Positions 22,001 to 32,072 of a stretch of 64,000 nt of DNA are shown here, in pieces. Numbering within the stretch: position 1 is the stretch's first letter; each line of letters starts with the position of its first letter. The notes under the pieces are model-generated. The model was not told where the DNA came from. It saw only the letters and a list, made by a program, of their open reading frames with translations, and searched no databases. Origin of the DNA: Phoronis australis (lineage: Eukaryota; Phoronida; Phoronidae). The stretch spans positions 124,496 through 188,495 of the forward strand of contig NMRA01000711.1 of assembly GCA_002633005.1 (NCBI GenBank), read 5' to 3'. A program made the position numbers and the translations under genes.

Positions 22001-25000
22001 CGACTAAACTTTTTGTTTGACAGCTTGATACAGAGTCGCTTGTAGTGTCGAAACAAGGAGAATGTTTCGAGACTATGAGCGACTCTGTATCAAGCTGTCA
22101 AACAAATAGTTTAGTCCTGTTTTCAAAGAAGTTTTTATTACATGAAAGCACCACATCTGAGATGAATCTTAAGTCACTTCTCATGACATAGACCTCAGGT
22201 CACATTTTTTAACATATGAAAAAGATTTAAGATTTCATAAAAACAGGGGAAAGGCGACATTTGTTTCCATCATGGGACCTATGAGTGGCCACTTAAGAAA
22301 AAAGGCGAGTGCAATCAGTGGGTGTCCTCCAAGTGTGGGGATTTGCATCAAATGATATCCAATTTCAAAAAAGACAGAAAAAGAAAGACAGGCGACTCCA
22401 TTATCCCTTGCATTAGAGGAGTCCTTGAAGAAATACAGCTTTGCATTGCTTAAAATTGTCTTCTTGAATTTAAAAATCTGAATAAATTTGCAAACTGGAA
22501 AATCTGTACATATATAACAAGTTTTCTGGAATTTTGTATAAATATGTAAAGGTGGACAATCCATGTTGCATTTTTTTAAAACTTGGTTACCCCTTATAAA
22601 AGTTTCCTAGCTTGGTCTTCAAAGAATAAGGTACTCCCACTTCCTACACCTATGAAATATTAAGGAGTTATAGTTGGACATTTCAGTTACATTGTGTTGA
22701 ACAGTAAAGTATTATGTATTTCCTTAATATCATAAAGTTGTTGACAGTAACATTTAGCTATGTTGTGCAGATGAAATTACAGACTACAGAACCAGACAAC
22801 ACTTGAGAGCAAACACCTGTTACACCAAAGGGCCACCACATGTTCATAATACAAGGATAGGCACTGCAAATTAATTAATGATCAACATATCAGCTCTTGG
22901 CACAAAACACTAACTAGAACAACCATCATGACTTGAAACTCATACACATCAAACTTGTAGCTGAGAAAGAAGCTTGGCCTCTCCACAGTGTGCAAGTTGG
23001 CACTCAAAGAGCAATACGGATGCATGAAATATACGTGGTACAGCAAAAAAAATCAATGGGCAATAATGGTAAAACATTAAATTCATGAAAACAATTACCT
23101 TAATACCTCAACAGTGTCATGACATATCAGTGTGTTATTCCCCAGTCATTATAGAACATGATGGCAAATCTGAACACATATTTTGAAATAGCATGGTTAC
23201 GGTCCCTGCACCCCAACTCCTTTTAATGTACAGCACACATCACAAATTTTTGTCTGACAGGTCGGAAATTGGTCGATGACCAGCCGTCTAGCCGACAAGC
23301 AGTCGACCAACAATGGTCTGCTAGGAGCCATCTGCTGAGTCGCCTCTGCGGTCACCACTTGAGTCGGCAAAGTGGTTGCCTAGAATAGACGACCAATTCG
23401 GACTATGCGTGTCCTCGGTCGGCAATTACCATTTTATGACTTAGCGAGTGAACTTTGGCTGTTCGTTCACCAGTGGCCACTGCGGTCTGGACATCAGTTT
23501 ATCAACTTTTGTTCACCTATTGAAAGGTGGTAAAATCGAATCAACCAGTCCTACAAATATGAATTGCGTGAAATTGCACCAACGTAAACTTTATGTTGAA
23601 TTGCTGACGGTGTGGTAAAATTAAACGTTAAATGATGTCATGGAAAAATAATTTCGCACTCTAGAAGTGAAACATTTCATACATTATGCATAAAAAAGTA
23701 TCAACAACCAGGGAATTTGAAATGTGTCTGTAAATTTGCATACAGTTCCAGGGCCGTAGGAAGCGGAGGGTGGGGGGAAGCGAGGGGGGCACGGGGCCCC
23801 GCAAAAAAATTTCAGGTGTCTGGCGTGGCAACCCACATAGGCGCGGTGCCGGGGACAGTCAAGAAAATAAAGACTGCGAAAAACGGATAAAAGAGAAAAT
23901 TCAAGAGAATATTTAACAAATCTGCATCAGTGCATGGTTTACCTTTTGAGGACCCTGGCCAGGACACTGTCATTACAGTCTTAGCTTTTGCAGCACAGAT
24001 CGTCTAAATGCAAGAGAGAATTTGCAAAGCGAAACTTTTGCAGAGCGTACTAATTTAATGGATGTTTAAATTCAATCTGCCAATTTTGCGAATGCAAAAC
24101 TATATTTTTCTAGAGGCCCATCTCTGGCAAGAGATAACAGAGACATCTTTCGCTTTATATTTTTTTCTCCAAACTGTACGTCACTTGAGAAAAATTGAAG
24201 ACCTGACAGATAACATCAATTGCTGCGCATTTCCTGATATTTGAAAATATAGATATTTTTATATTTAGGGGCTTCGCCTTTGAAGGAGACCATTCATGAT
24301 ATTTCTATTTTGGAGCCTTAGTTGCCAGATGTCATTCAGCGTCAGTTACTACCTAAGGTGGCCAGATCATGCGCTAGAAACATCACCAGACGTTTTGCTT
24401 CTCAAAAAGTGTACCTTGGTGTATTTTCTTTCATTTCTTTTGACATCGCATTCGCTTTACGAAAGATTCACGCACAAATGCCGCGTATAGAGACAAATGC
24501 GTCCTCACCACGTATTCGCATCTTCCCGTTCAAAATTGTTTATTTTATACAGTTTGTCAATATGTTGTTGACAGAAAATATTTGGTTTTGGAACAACGTC
24601 AGCAACCAACTGATACATGTACTGTAACTAGAGCAAATTTTACCATCACCGATGCATGAATGCGCAAAGCTAAAATTGGTAGTAGCCTCAACAATGGTCA
24701 TTCCATGTTTGATGTCACTGTCTAAGTTCGTGGAAATCGTAACTGTGATTTTGAAGTTAGAGCCTTCCAAGTCCGTGGGCTTAGGACATAAAGTTCCGTG
24801 TATTTTGTGTCTTTACTGCAAGGGTTAATACAGTGAAAATAAAATCTCCGGAGTAAGAGCTCTTCGGTGCAACAACTCTTTCAATATCCCATCATCATAG
24901 ACGCGTGACAGGAGACCCGTGAGGAATTTTAAAAATGCAAAAAGATGTAGTTCGGCGAAACACAAGCAAAAAACAAGTGTGGGCAAAGACTGTAAAAAAA

Positions 25001-28000
25001 GCTGCGTTTACAAAATGACTACGGCGTTGTATTGACTGGGAAGCAGCCAATCTAATGACATTTGTTAACGTCTGAGCCAAAAGATTAAATAAAAAGAAAA
25101 CCTTAACGTTTTGTTATCTAAACTTGTTCCATTGTCCTTAATCCAATGTTCAATATTACCACTTGCCTCCAACCTTCGAATTAGAAGCATTAATGGGGTC
25201 AACGGGCATTTTCTCCCTTTTGACATAGAAAACTTAGCTATTCGAATGCACGGGTCAGTTAGAGAGCACTGATTCAACTCTCACGTCGGCAATTTGCCTT
25301 GCGCTCTAGAGCCTTTCAATGGCGGTCGTGAAGAACAGTAACGCCGTATCTGCATGAACAAACTCAATTTTGCAATCTCAAATTTGTGAGTATTTAACGT
25401 TGCAGGTACCAGAGCTTAAAGGCGAAGGTAACCTTTTTTCATGTCATTTTTAGCAAAGATTAGGTTCGTTGGTTATCCCAGACATATTTTCAACTTAATT
25501 ACAGCTTTTCGTAATTTAACTAAATATTCTTTCTCTACTCCGGAAGTGACGTTTTGGGAGGCAAGCATTTCCCGCCAATTTCTTTTCATATAGTCTGACT
25601 ATGAGAGCTGTCGCATCAGTCATTGATCCACCTCCGTTGTGATAAGTTCTGTCGTCGTTTGCTTTTGTTTACGAGTCAGTCAACATGCCACACTGTTGCC
25701 TTATTTTTGCTAAAAAAGACATGGAAAATGGTTGCCTTCGCCTTTAATCTAAGCATTTTATCGCTGATCTAAAAAACAATTTTGGCGGGGAAAAATGGCG
25801 GGAAAGTTTCGCGACCTAGCATTCATGAATGTGAGCTGGATTTTGAAAATGCAACCTGGGATCTTGGCCAGGTCGCAAAAAGCAGAATGGCGATTTTAAT
25901 AGCATCGAGCCCTAAACACAAGTCAAATCAGCAGAACTATGCATTGGGCTTGCTGTTTTACAAAATTTGTGGGAATTTGTGAGTCTGGTATTTTACTCAT
26001 AATAAAGCTACACAAAGAGATTTTGTTAAACGTTGGCCATCAGACTTTGTCTGATTTGAATTTGGAATATCAGATTGATTTGACTTAAGTCCTGATATTT
26101 GCCCGATTCATTTCTGAGAATAGAGTCGACAGAATTCGCTTCCTCTATTGCCAATCAATTTTGGCCAAACTTTGATCATCATATTCCAATGGCAAATTTT
26201 GTCCAGCTGATTTCCAAAATGCCGTGATAAATGTTGAGACCTAGTAGAGAAAAATAACAAAAACTTGGCACATGTAACCATCTCTTCATATGAAAGTAAA
26301 ATTATTACCAAAGACAGCGCAATTACAAAATCCTGAAAATCAAACTACTAAAAATCGAAAGACAATAGTATTATATTCACGATTAATTCATAAATTCTTA
26401 TATAAACTATAAATGACTGACATAACTAATCATGTTTGTAAACAATAGAGTCAGATTTGAAAACAGTAGACAATGTGAACAGTTTAGGAAGATGGAAACG
26501 GCGTTTTTGTGCCAAATCATTTTGATAATTTTTCTGAAATTTTAGCCATTTTGAATTAGTGCAATAGAACTATTTCCAAATATTTTTAAAAGAAATACGG
26601 AAAAATGACTGATATCACTACAAGCTAAGTTGCAAAAAAAAGCAAGACTACGTCAGCAAGACTACGTCAGCAATATTACACTGTGACATTTCTTTTTTAA
26701 TGGTGCCCTCGCTTGGTTAATGCATGACTTGTCCCTTTGACAATTGACTTCACCATATGAAAGTTGATCAGCCAGGTTATATGTATGTTACTAAGACTAC
26801 TTGATCACTCGTCAACTTACTTGTAGTTTGTTCAACAGATGACACTGTCCATCGGATAGTATTTGTAAAGTTGTCTTGTGAGTTTGGAAAACCATGAGTT
26901 TTCCTCATTTAATTTGATGAATCACTTGTCCGTTTAGCAAACCACCAATCAATTTTTTAATCTCTGGTCTATTTGAGGGTGTTGTCTATTGTCATACTTT
27001 TCACTGCCCATCAAACATGGTTCAGTAATCACAGCTTTTGATTGAAGCTTGCGAGTATACCCCACCTAGCAACACCGTTTAAACATGACACATGACTTCT
27101 GTATATGACCTTGTATGTGTCACACCCCTGTTACCATGGTAGCAGTACACTTCAATCTTGCCAACTTCCTTTTAAAAGTATTTAGGGATTATCATTAAAA
27201 TGGTTTGATCATGGTTGCCTAAAATCTAACATGACTGCCTTTAAGCCTCAAAACCGTTACCTTGGCCATGAAAATACCAGGTACAACGATAAAGATACCC
27301 AATTCAACTTGGCAACACCCCTAAGTTTCAACAAAGAGTTAATCCAAGCATTCTTGGCCAGGTTGCCTGCTTCTAAACATAAATTTGCCCTCAAACCTAA
27401 AAGCGCTGATTTGGCCCGACAAAATATCTGGTTACCATGGTGACGGTAGATATTTCACATTGGCAACCCTCAAGTTTCAAGGGAGGGTCACTATAAATAC
27501 TTAAAGCATGGTTTCCTGCTTCTAACATGACCTTGCCATCAAACCTAAAATTGCTGATTTTGGCCAACTGACCATAATTTTATATTACATTGATTGGTTC
27601 ATCCGCTACACAGGAAGGAAGCAATGACTGAACTCTTGAAGTTGATGTGCTGGCGGCACAGGTGTAAAGTAGCAGCTTGCGAACAAGAGCCACAGATCCA
27701 ATCCCGATAAAATCTATTAAGTAATCGTATTACTTCACAAAAGCTTTTATACGAACTTAAAATCACATTACCATAGCAGCGGTCTATAGAAAGTCATGGC
27801 TCACCAGGAGAGGACTGAATCACTGTGAAATATCTCATACTTCACAGAAAAATTAAAAAGAATAAAAGGACATTACAAAAGCACTGGTCAATATGAATAA
27901 TTACTGACTCGAGACCCTTTCTATGCAGTAAGCTATTATCAAACTTTCACTGTTAACCGTTGTTAACAGCAAAGTTAAGCACTACCGTTCTCATCAACTT

Positions 28001-28758
28001 AAAGAGTATTTCAGAAAACTAACGCAAGAGAGTTATCGCCAGGTAGCCGAGTATTAGCTGATTTGAACAAAAGCAATATGGCGTTTGGTGAGAACTCATT
28101 GTGCGTTTGTTCTGGGATTTTATGTAGAATATAAATAGGTAAATAAAACAACAAGAATGGATCAACTGAAATTTTCGGATATAATAACGTCCTTTGTCAA
28201 CAGAAACAGAAATAAAGTAAAATCAAACACTATATGACAACTGACATTTAAGATGTGGCGTAATGAATATGATACATTTTTTGCGTAAAAAATTCAATGA
28301 TATAATTTAATTTTGAATACAAATAGCATAATTCTTGTCCCAAACTGACAAACTTAACAAATCTTGTATCAGTCATAAATTCTCAATAAACTCACCTTTT
28401 TCTCTTCTCCAGTTCGTTCACTTGTGTCACCTGCTCCATAATCTGTCACAGGTAAGTCATCAACAGATGGCACCGGAGAAATATTTTTGTTCATTTTGAC
28501 TGCTGAATTACCAAATTTTTCCTTCTTGCCTTGCAAGCCATTGGCTGAGATCACAAGGGATGGCTTGTCCTCCACTTTCAGATTTTTACGCTTAGTCATG
28601 TGCCGTGCTGGACCCACACTGAACTTGAGTATGATGATCATGACAATCACGATGACAGCCAAAACCAACACATTTCTGTACCTGATGTTCATCACAGATT
28701 TCATGCTACCTGTAAAAGAACTATCCAATAGGCTCTGTTCACTCTTACAAGCCATCAT
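10510..28758 (-). CDS. STELLO-like (DUF288) glycosyltransferase-family membrane protein, 5 exons
   Basis: Exons on the minus strand are 28758-28396, 18913-18850, 17373-17190, 16086-15963 and 13047-10510. The splice phases match throughout, giving 1091 codons including TAA. The ATG is preceded in frame by TAA. Residues 28-50 form a hydrophobic segment (VLVLAVIVIVMIIILKF), a type II anchor. The luminal family domain starts near NDKWIVVTT and includes AIKGWNIVVVADTKTP, GRKNLGYLFAIQ, GAKVIYETDDDN, NVYPHFGQSSQWPRGF and VQQGVVNGDPDMDAVYRL. These are hallmarks of the STELLO/DUF288 family, whose plant members are Golgi proteins needed for cellulose synthase trafficking. TDDDN resembles the Asp-rich motif of nucleotide-sugar glycosyltransferases. 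After about residue 780 follows a ~300-residue Gln-rich repetitive extension. The animal role is unknown; a Golgi location and glycosyltransferase activity are inferred. Confidence 0.9.
13280..14794 (+). repeat. higher-order repeat array with CTCF-like cores, copy 1
   Basis: About 3.4 units of ~450 bp are present, each made of three subunits starting with TTGCCACTAGG, CTGCCACTAGG or TGGCCACTAGG. Core starts at 13571, 13717, 13861, 14020, 14165, 14301, 14461 and 14607 give spacings of 146, 144, 159, 145, 136, 160 and 146. More degenerate cores lie at about 13284 and 13432. The array ends in a CGGACG-rich segment and a hairpin built on CCACATATAAATATGTGG (about 14769-14787). It lies in an intron, antisense to the gene. 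Confidence 0.9.
14762..14792 (+). repeat. terminal hairpin of repeat array 1
   Basis: The palindrome around ACATATAAATATGT is flanked by GCGACC and GGGCGC and can form a stem of about 12-14 bp. The same hairpin ends array 2 at 21200-21230, so it is probably the 3' boundary of the element. Confidence 0.7.
15534..15629. mobile_element. short fold-back (MITE-like) sequence
   Basis: AGTCACTTACAG and TTTTGAGAACCAGTTT are repeated in inverse order as AAACTGGTTCTCAAAA and CTGTAAGTGACT around a ~20 base loop. Confidence 0.6.
15963..16086 (-). CDS. STELLO-like gene exon 4
   Basis: The acceptor TTTGCAG is followed by G, which completes a Leu codon begun in exon 3. The 41 residues run from HDKNAFFLSVAKQ to YGRKNLGYLFAIQ, before donor GTAAGATA. 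LGYLFAIQ.GAK is a signature of the family. Confidence 0.93.
17033..17133. repeat. ~33 bp tandem repeat, 3 copies
   Basis: GAACATGACTTGGGCATG plus CTACTTATCTGAGT is repeated three times. It lies in intron 3 of the STELLO-like gene, about 60 bases beyond the exon 3 donor. Confidence 0.85.
17190..17373 (-). CDS. STELLO-like gene exon 3: start of luminal domain
   Basis: The donor is GTATAAGT at 17189. The acceptor CTCTTGCAG gives phase 1, matching exon 2. The exon encodes FQAQLPQQPINEPPRNEF, then NDKWIVVTTINKPTDDV and AIKGWNIVVVADTKTPEDYDT. This corresponds to the RWIVV...KGWQVLAIGNSKTP block of plant STELLO proteins. Confidence 0.9.
17374..17545 (-). repeat. 42-45 bp tandem repeat containing the exon 3 splice acceptor
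   Basis: Read on the minus strand, four imperfect units share GTAGTGACCTCTGTTGTAGC followed by a CTTGAAGACTT-like end. The last unit has CTTGCAG and is used as the acceptor; the others have TTGAAG or similar. Unit lengths of 42, 42 and 45 keep both strands open. Confidence 0.8.
18850..18913 (-). CDS. STELLO-like gene exon 2 (small)
   Basis: A 64-base exon between TTGTTTCAG and GTAAGTGG. It encodes GQNFIQRVWNNIGLGGDKQKE plus one base. It enters in phase 0, matching exon 1, and leaves in phase 1, matching exon 3. The phase match on both sides is the main support; no family motif is visible in so short a piece. Confidence 0.72.
18930..19490. repeat. 40 bp minisatellite, about 13 copies
   Basis: The unit contains AACAGTGAGTCAGTTAGCTG followed by GACCCAGGCTGAACTAAGTA. 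The copies near 19280-19440 are almost identical and those near 18950-19250 diverged. The array starts about 20 bases upstream of exon 2 of the STELLO-like gene. Confidence 0.95.
19725..19805 (+). repeat. candidate 5' end of the CTCF-motif repeat
   Basis: It contains AAGAGCAACGCAGAGCGTTG, a small hairpin (CAACGC/GCGTTG), then AAATGCGCCCACAATTGCAC. The same block occurs inverted at 48415-48470 directly next to array 3, so it probably belongs to the same element. A further GGCCAGTAGAGGGCA core lies at about 19813. Confidence 0.55.
20090..21235 (+). repeat. higher-order repeat array with CTCF-like cores, copy 2
   Basis: Same family and orientation as array 1. Cores start at 20125, 20265, 20426, 20571, 20717, 20878 and 21023, with spacings of 140, 161, 145, 146, 161 and 145. 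It ends with a CGGACG-rich stretch and the CCACATATAAATATGTGG hairpin (21207-21224). The core at 20878 (TGGCCACTAGGTGGCGC) fits the 17-base CTCF consensus at every position. Confidence 0.92.
21425..21521. repeat. 21 bp tandem repeat, about 4.5 copies
   Basis: GGTCCATAGGTCCTGCTAAT plus T is repeated exactly four times with a partial flanking copy. Confidence 0.95.
21985..22133. mobile_element. 149 bp near-perfect palindrome (fold-back element)
   Basis: The left arm AACTTCCTTGAAAACACGAC is matched inverted by the right arm ending GTTTTCAAAGAAGTT. The inner arms TTGACAGCTTGATACAGAGT and ACTCTGTATCAAGCTGTCAA are exact complements. The centre (about 22059) carries GAAAC...GTTTC. Confidence 0.8.
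22134..25419. other. intronic stretch without recognised features
   Basis: It is AT-rich, with no exon or complete element recognised. A CAGGGCCGTAGG...GGGGGG block at 23749-23815 resembles one end of a hAT-type element, but no partner end was found. Confidence 0.5.
25420..25743. mobile_element. Kolobok-type (T2-like) non-autonomous element, short copy
   Basis: The termini AGGCGAAGGTAACC and GGTTGCCTTCGCCT are inverted repeats flanked on both sides by TTAA (25416-25419 and 25744-25747). The left arm is 85-90% similar by eye to 59979-60260, up to ACATGCCACACTGTTGC, the start of a THAP domain. The right arm is only about 45 bases. This is an internal deletion of the larger fold-back element. 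Confidence 0.85.
25748..27129. other. intronic stretch without recognised features
   Basis: It is AT-rich. A direct duplication of AGCAAGACTACGTC lies at about 26641. No exon was seen. Confidence 0.5.
27130..27570. repeat. degenerate ~150 bp tandem repeat with X-box-like sites
   Basis: About three diverged units share GGTTGCCT...TCTAACATGAC, CAAACCTAAAA..GCTGATTTTGGCC and GTTACC blocks. GTTACCATGGTAGC (27130-27143) and GTTACCATGGTGAC (27431-27444) fit the RFX X-box pattern. Confidence 0.6.
28396..28758 (-). CDS. STELLO-like gene exon 1: start codon and membrane anchor
   Basis: The start is MMACKSEQSLLDSSFTG, after an in-frame TAA at 28764. It is followed by NIRYRNVLVLAVIVIVMIIILKF, a single hydrophobic span after a short basic cytosolic head, then a hydrophilic luminal stem. 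The donor GTGAGT follows EEKK in phase 0. A second ATG directly follows the first. The assignment to this gene rests on strand, matching phase, and the type II topology expected for a Golgi enzyme. Confidence 0.78.
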
Positions 28759-28764
28759 GTCTTA

Positions 28765-29893
28765 ACTGTTATATTTTGATATTGCATTAGACAAAACTTG
28801 AATCACTGGTGATGTGTTCAGGCATAACGGGAACTTCTGAAACAGTTCCCACAAACAGAAAGCTGCAATGTCGGCTGCTTCGAAAACTAGGAGCAAACAA
28901 GCCTCTGCGGGAGCAATTTCAGAAAAACGACTGAAAAATCCCTCATGGAGGGAAGCCCTCATTGAAGCCCTCTCAGGATAGTGTTGTATTACTGGCAAGG
29001 GACGAAGGTATGGAGAATGCGCTCCATTTTGCTTCTTAAAACGGCAGTTAAAAGTATTTCCCACATAAATCGAATTAGGAGGGTTGGCAACCCCACTGTA
29101 AGATTCCTTGGCCTGATTGTTTCCAATAATGTTTTAAATAGAGTGTGGCAGACAGTGTTGATGCAGAAAGCAGGGGCCCTGAGGCCCTGGTCAAGAAGTT
29201 TGAGAACATAGGAAGAAAATAAAGTGACAATGAAAATGTTCAAGTATTTTATTTTGAAGTAAATACATCAGCCACGACAATAATCTGTTACTTGTGGTAG
29301 TATAATTCACATTGCCAAACCACCATCCTGACGGCTGCCGCTGTCATCACTAATTCATTGTTATTATCAATGATTTACCTTTAGGGCAATTCCAATTGTA
29401 ACGGACGGATAATATCAAAAAACATTTTGACCAATTGTGAAAATTAAGCTTTCATCCTAGGAACATAATTAATATACTCCGGAACCTAATGGTCATCTGC
29501 CTAAGCATAAAACCGACTTGTTCTCATACTCACCCAATTATTCCATTTCAAAGTTATGCTCTGCGTAGAACTTGATTTGACTCTCACAAATTCATAGTAT
29601 TAGTTGATTCAAACATTTTCTTTTATTTATGCGGAGTTGTTTGAACTGTGCATTGCTATTCGGCAGCCATTTTATAATGACACCTATAGTCGTCATGTGA
29701 TGCTGGCTTATGAAAGAACAGAAAACCACACAGAAAAAGGCCAAGAAAATAGTGGAAAGTGGTTTACAGCAATTCTACTCCAACCACAAACTGTTTTACT
29801 AGTATGATATCGATTTTTAAATCGATTAAAATTGATTTAGAATTTCAGTTCTGGAAAATAAATCGCAATTGTTTTATTCCAGATAGACCTTAC
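28765..29893. other. upstream region of STELLO-like gene
   Basis: It should hold the promoter and 5' UTR of the minus-strand gene. I could not place a transcription start or core promoter element. Confidence 0.4.
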
Positions 29894-30076
29894 TTATTTT
29901 CTTTTTGTGTCCTCTTTATTTGACTTTTTGGTCTTGTTGTTCTTAACACCACTTATCTCTTCTGTCTTTCTTTTTCTTTTCAGTTTTTCTTCATTCTCTC
30001 TTAACACCTTGTCAGCCAAAACAGAACTGTAACCCTTTGAGACTTTGTCGGTGCAAGTTGGATCATTGAACCTCAA
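29894..30076 (-). CDS. possible Lys-rich C-terminal coding segment, unknown
   Basis: On the minus strand an open frame reads FNDPTCTDKVSKGYSSVLADK and then a highly charged KLKRKRKTEE...KKSNKEDTKRK tail before TAA. There is no ATG at its start and ATTGAG precedes it, so it would have to be an exon. I do not recognise the family. The lysine-rich tail would suit a nuclear protein. It may be chance in AT-rich DNA. Confidence 0.25.
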   Translation of the reverse strand: MRFNDPTCTDKVSKGYSSVLADKVLRENEEKLKRKRKTEEISGVKNNKTKKSNKEDTKRK

Positions 30077-30445
30077 TAGAATTGTTTTAATAAATTACCC
30101 AATATCGTATTGTTTGATTTTTTCTCACCTTTAACAGGCTTCTGCAATCATAAATAAATACATAAATAAATACCCAAGTTGTATTTGCATTTTATTGCTA
30201 AATCTCTTCTTTTATTTTTAATTATGTCATGCCGTGTTGTATGTAACAGTGCAATATAGTGAAATAAAGTCAATGTTTTACTTTATTGGTGGCCATTCTC
30301 TATCAATTCAAGTATTTTAATTTTCTTCAAATAAGTTCAAAATGCTTTAACCAAAAATTTCAACATGAATGTTGAGCTCAGTACTTTGTTTCGCAATAAA
30401 AAAAAGTGGACAATATTTTGATGACCAAGGCGTGTGTCGAAACTG

Positions 30446-30697
30446 TTAAGCTTCCACGGTGTTCCATTTGTCTGCTGCGTTTTTCCTTTGGCCTAACAGG
30501 TGTCGGTTACTGCCTAGGACAAATAGATACATTGCATAAACAATCCCCGAGTTGTTTTTTGTTCCGTCTGAAGAAAATTTAATTTTGGAAATATCTTCTG
30601 AAAATGAAAAAAGTGCATTAGTAAAATCTACAAGTTTTTCAGTGGTCTCAAAAAAAACAGTCGCTGAATGCATTAATTTTAGTCTCAGTTCTTCCAT
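30446..30697 (-). CDS. possible small protein, unknown
   Basis: ATG to TAA, 83 residues: MEELRLKLMHSATVFFETTE, then KLVDFTNALFSFSEDISKI and a more polar end. The frame stays open upstream for 17 more codons (to a TAG near 30750), so the start may differ. The composition looks protein-like, with a possible amphipathic helix at the N-terminus. I do not recognise it. It and the segment at 29894-30076 could be one spliced gene. Confidence 0.28.
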   Translation of the reverse strand: MEELRLKLMHSATVFFETTEKLVDFTNALFSFSEDISKIKFSSDGTKNNSGIVYAMYLFVLGSNRHLLGQRKNAADKWNTVEA

Positions 30698-30857
30698 GCG
30701 TGTTTCTACCGAGAGGTCAGTACCTAATGTGTGTAGACGAGTACTCTAAATTAGAACGTTAAGTCCCGTGTGGCTGCGCTGCACGCGAAAGAAGATGACG
30801 CACGACATTTGGAGCCTGACGACGATAGGTATTCGGACTATACATCAATTGTTAAGT

Positions 30858-31786
30858 TAGGCAATGACCATCGCCTCTGTTGGCCCAAACCAGAGGCGAT
30901 GCAGAGGCTATAGGCGCTCTGTATGCCGGAAGCTTTTCGGCGAATTATGTCTCGCACTGACTAATCCATCAAAGTCACATTGTTATAAATACCTTTTGCG
31001 CATAGAGGAACACCTTAGGAGGTTGTCTATGTGTTTAATACCTTCCAACTCGAACAAATACTCCCATTATCAAACTTTTTCTTCGAGCAGTCTTTATTTC
31101 AGTTCCCAAAATCGTGAAATCAACTTTTTCATTTTTTAACCAGGCCGAAGGTCAGAAGTTGCGGACCTACCGGCGAACTTTGAAAGCTGAAGTTCCCGCC
31201 CTTTACGTACGTGCTGCCGGGAACCAGCCGTGCATTTGCCGTGTTGTTAAACATTAAAATGTCAAATATGTGCACAAAGACTATTAAATGTCATATCAAC
31301 AGCATTTATTTTTATCAAATACAAACAATAATTCATTGAAATACAAACAGTTTCAAGTAACGCCAATTAAAGACAAGTATAAGTGGTGGCATTTTGGAAA
31401 CGAACATTTGACTGACAAGACCGCAATGGCTCACCTTTGGCCTATTTAAAAATTATTGAGGTTATGAAGTCACATCACCTAGCGAGCGCGGTAAAAAATT
31501 GGAGCGTGCGCAGTACAAAAATTTTGATTTCACGATTTTGGGAACTGAAATAGGGACTGATCGAAGAAAAAGTTTCATAACGGGAGTATTTGTTCGAGTT
31601 GGAAGGACTTAAACACATCGACAACCTCCTAAGGTGTTCCTCTATGCGCAAAAGGTATTTATAACAACGTGACTTTGATGGTTTAGTCGGTGCGAGGCAT
31701 AATTCGCCGAAAAGCTTCCGGCGTACAGAGCTCCTATAGCCTCTGCATCGCTGGTTCGGGCCAACAGAGGCGATGATCATTGCCTA
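30858..31786. mobile_element. MULE-like palindromic element A, 929 bp
   Basis: The ends TAGGCAATGACCATCGCC and GGCGATGATCATTGCCTA start inverted repeats of about 280 bp. The element is flanked by the exact 9 bp duplication TTGTTAAGT (30849-30857 and 31787-31795). Long terminal inverted repeats and 9 bp duplications are typical of Mutator-like elements. No transposase is present. Both arms contain an open frame of 91-101 codons starting MTIASVG or MIIASVG. Confidence 0.88.
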
Positions 31787-31886
31787 TTGTTAAGTCTGAT
31801 TGACAGCTTTCAAAGCATGCATAAACTTTTCTCCAACCTTTTTATCCGACTGAGGAAATTGCTTTTAAACGGGTGTGACTGACGAC

Positions 31887-32049
31887 CAGTGGTGGATTTA
31901 GAGGGGGGCCAAGGGGGCCATAGCCCCTCCTAAAATTCTCCCATATTCCATGTGGCAGTTGCGGGCTGCGAATGTCTGACGGGCAAAATCCTGGCTAATA
32001 CTCTGCTGNCCCCCCCCCCCCCTAACTCAAAATCCTGGATCCGCCCCTC
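31887..32049. mobile_element. hAT-like MITE
   Basis: It starts CAGTGGTGGATTTAGAGG and ends GGATCCGCCCCT, the same terminal style as the element around the assembly gap. Short ACGAC flanks on both sides suggest a decayed target duplication. An ambiguous base lies in a C-run at 32009. Confidence 0.6.
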
Positions 32050-32072
32050 ACGACTGCAGAGAATTTGAATTT

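Larger units (their letters stand above)
18914..28395 (-). other. STELLO-like intron 1 (about 9.5 kb)
   Basis: The intron holds a 40 bp minisatellite, the second CTCF-like repeat array, a 21 bp repeat, a 149 bp palindrome, a Kolobok-type element and an X-box-bearing repeat. I saw no further exon, but a short one could be missed. Confidence 0.75.

Noticed and set aside
23749-23815. CAGGGCCGTAGG...GGGGGG as a hAT-like element
   Set aside because: Only one possible end was seen, with no inverted partner or target duplication.
28762-29243. Open frames on both strands upstream of STELLO-like exon 1
   Set aside because: No motif. An in-frame TAA separates the minus-strand frame from the start codon, so it is more likely 5' UTR or promoter.
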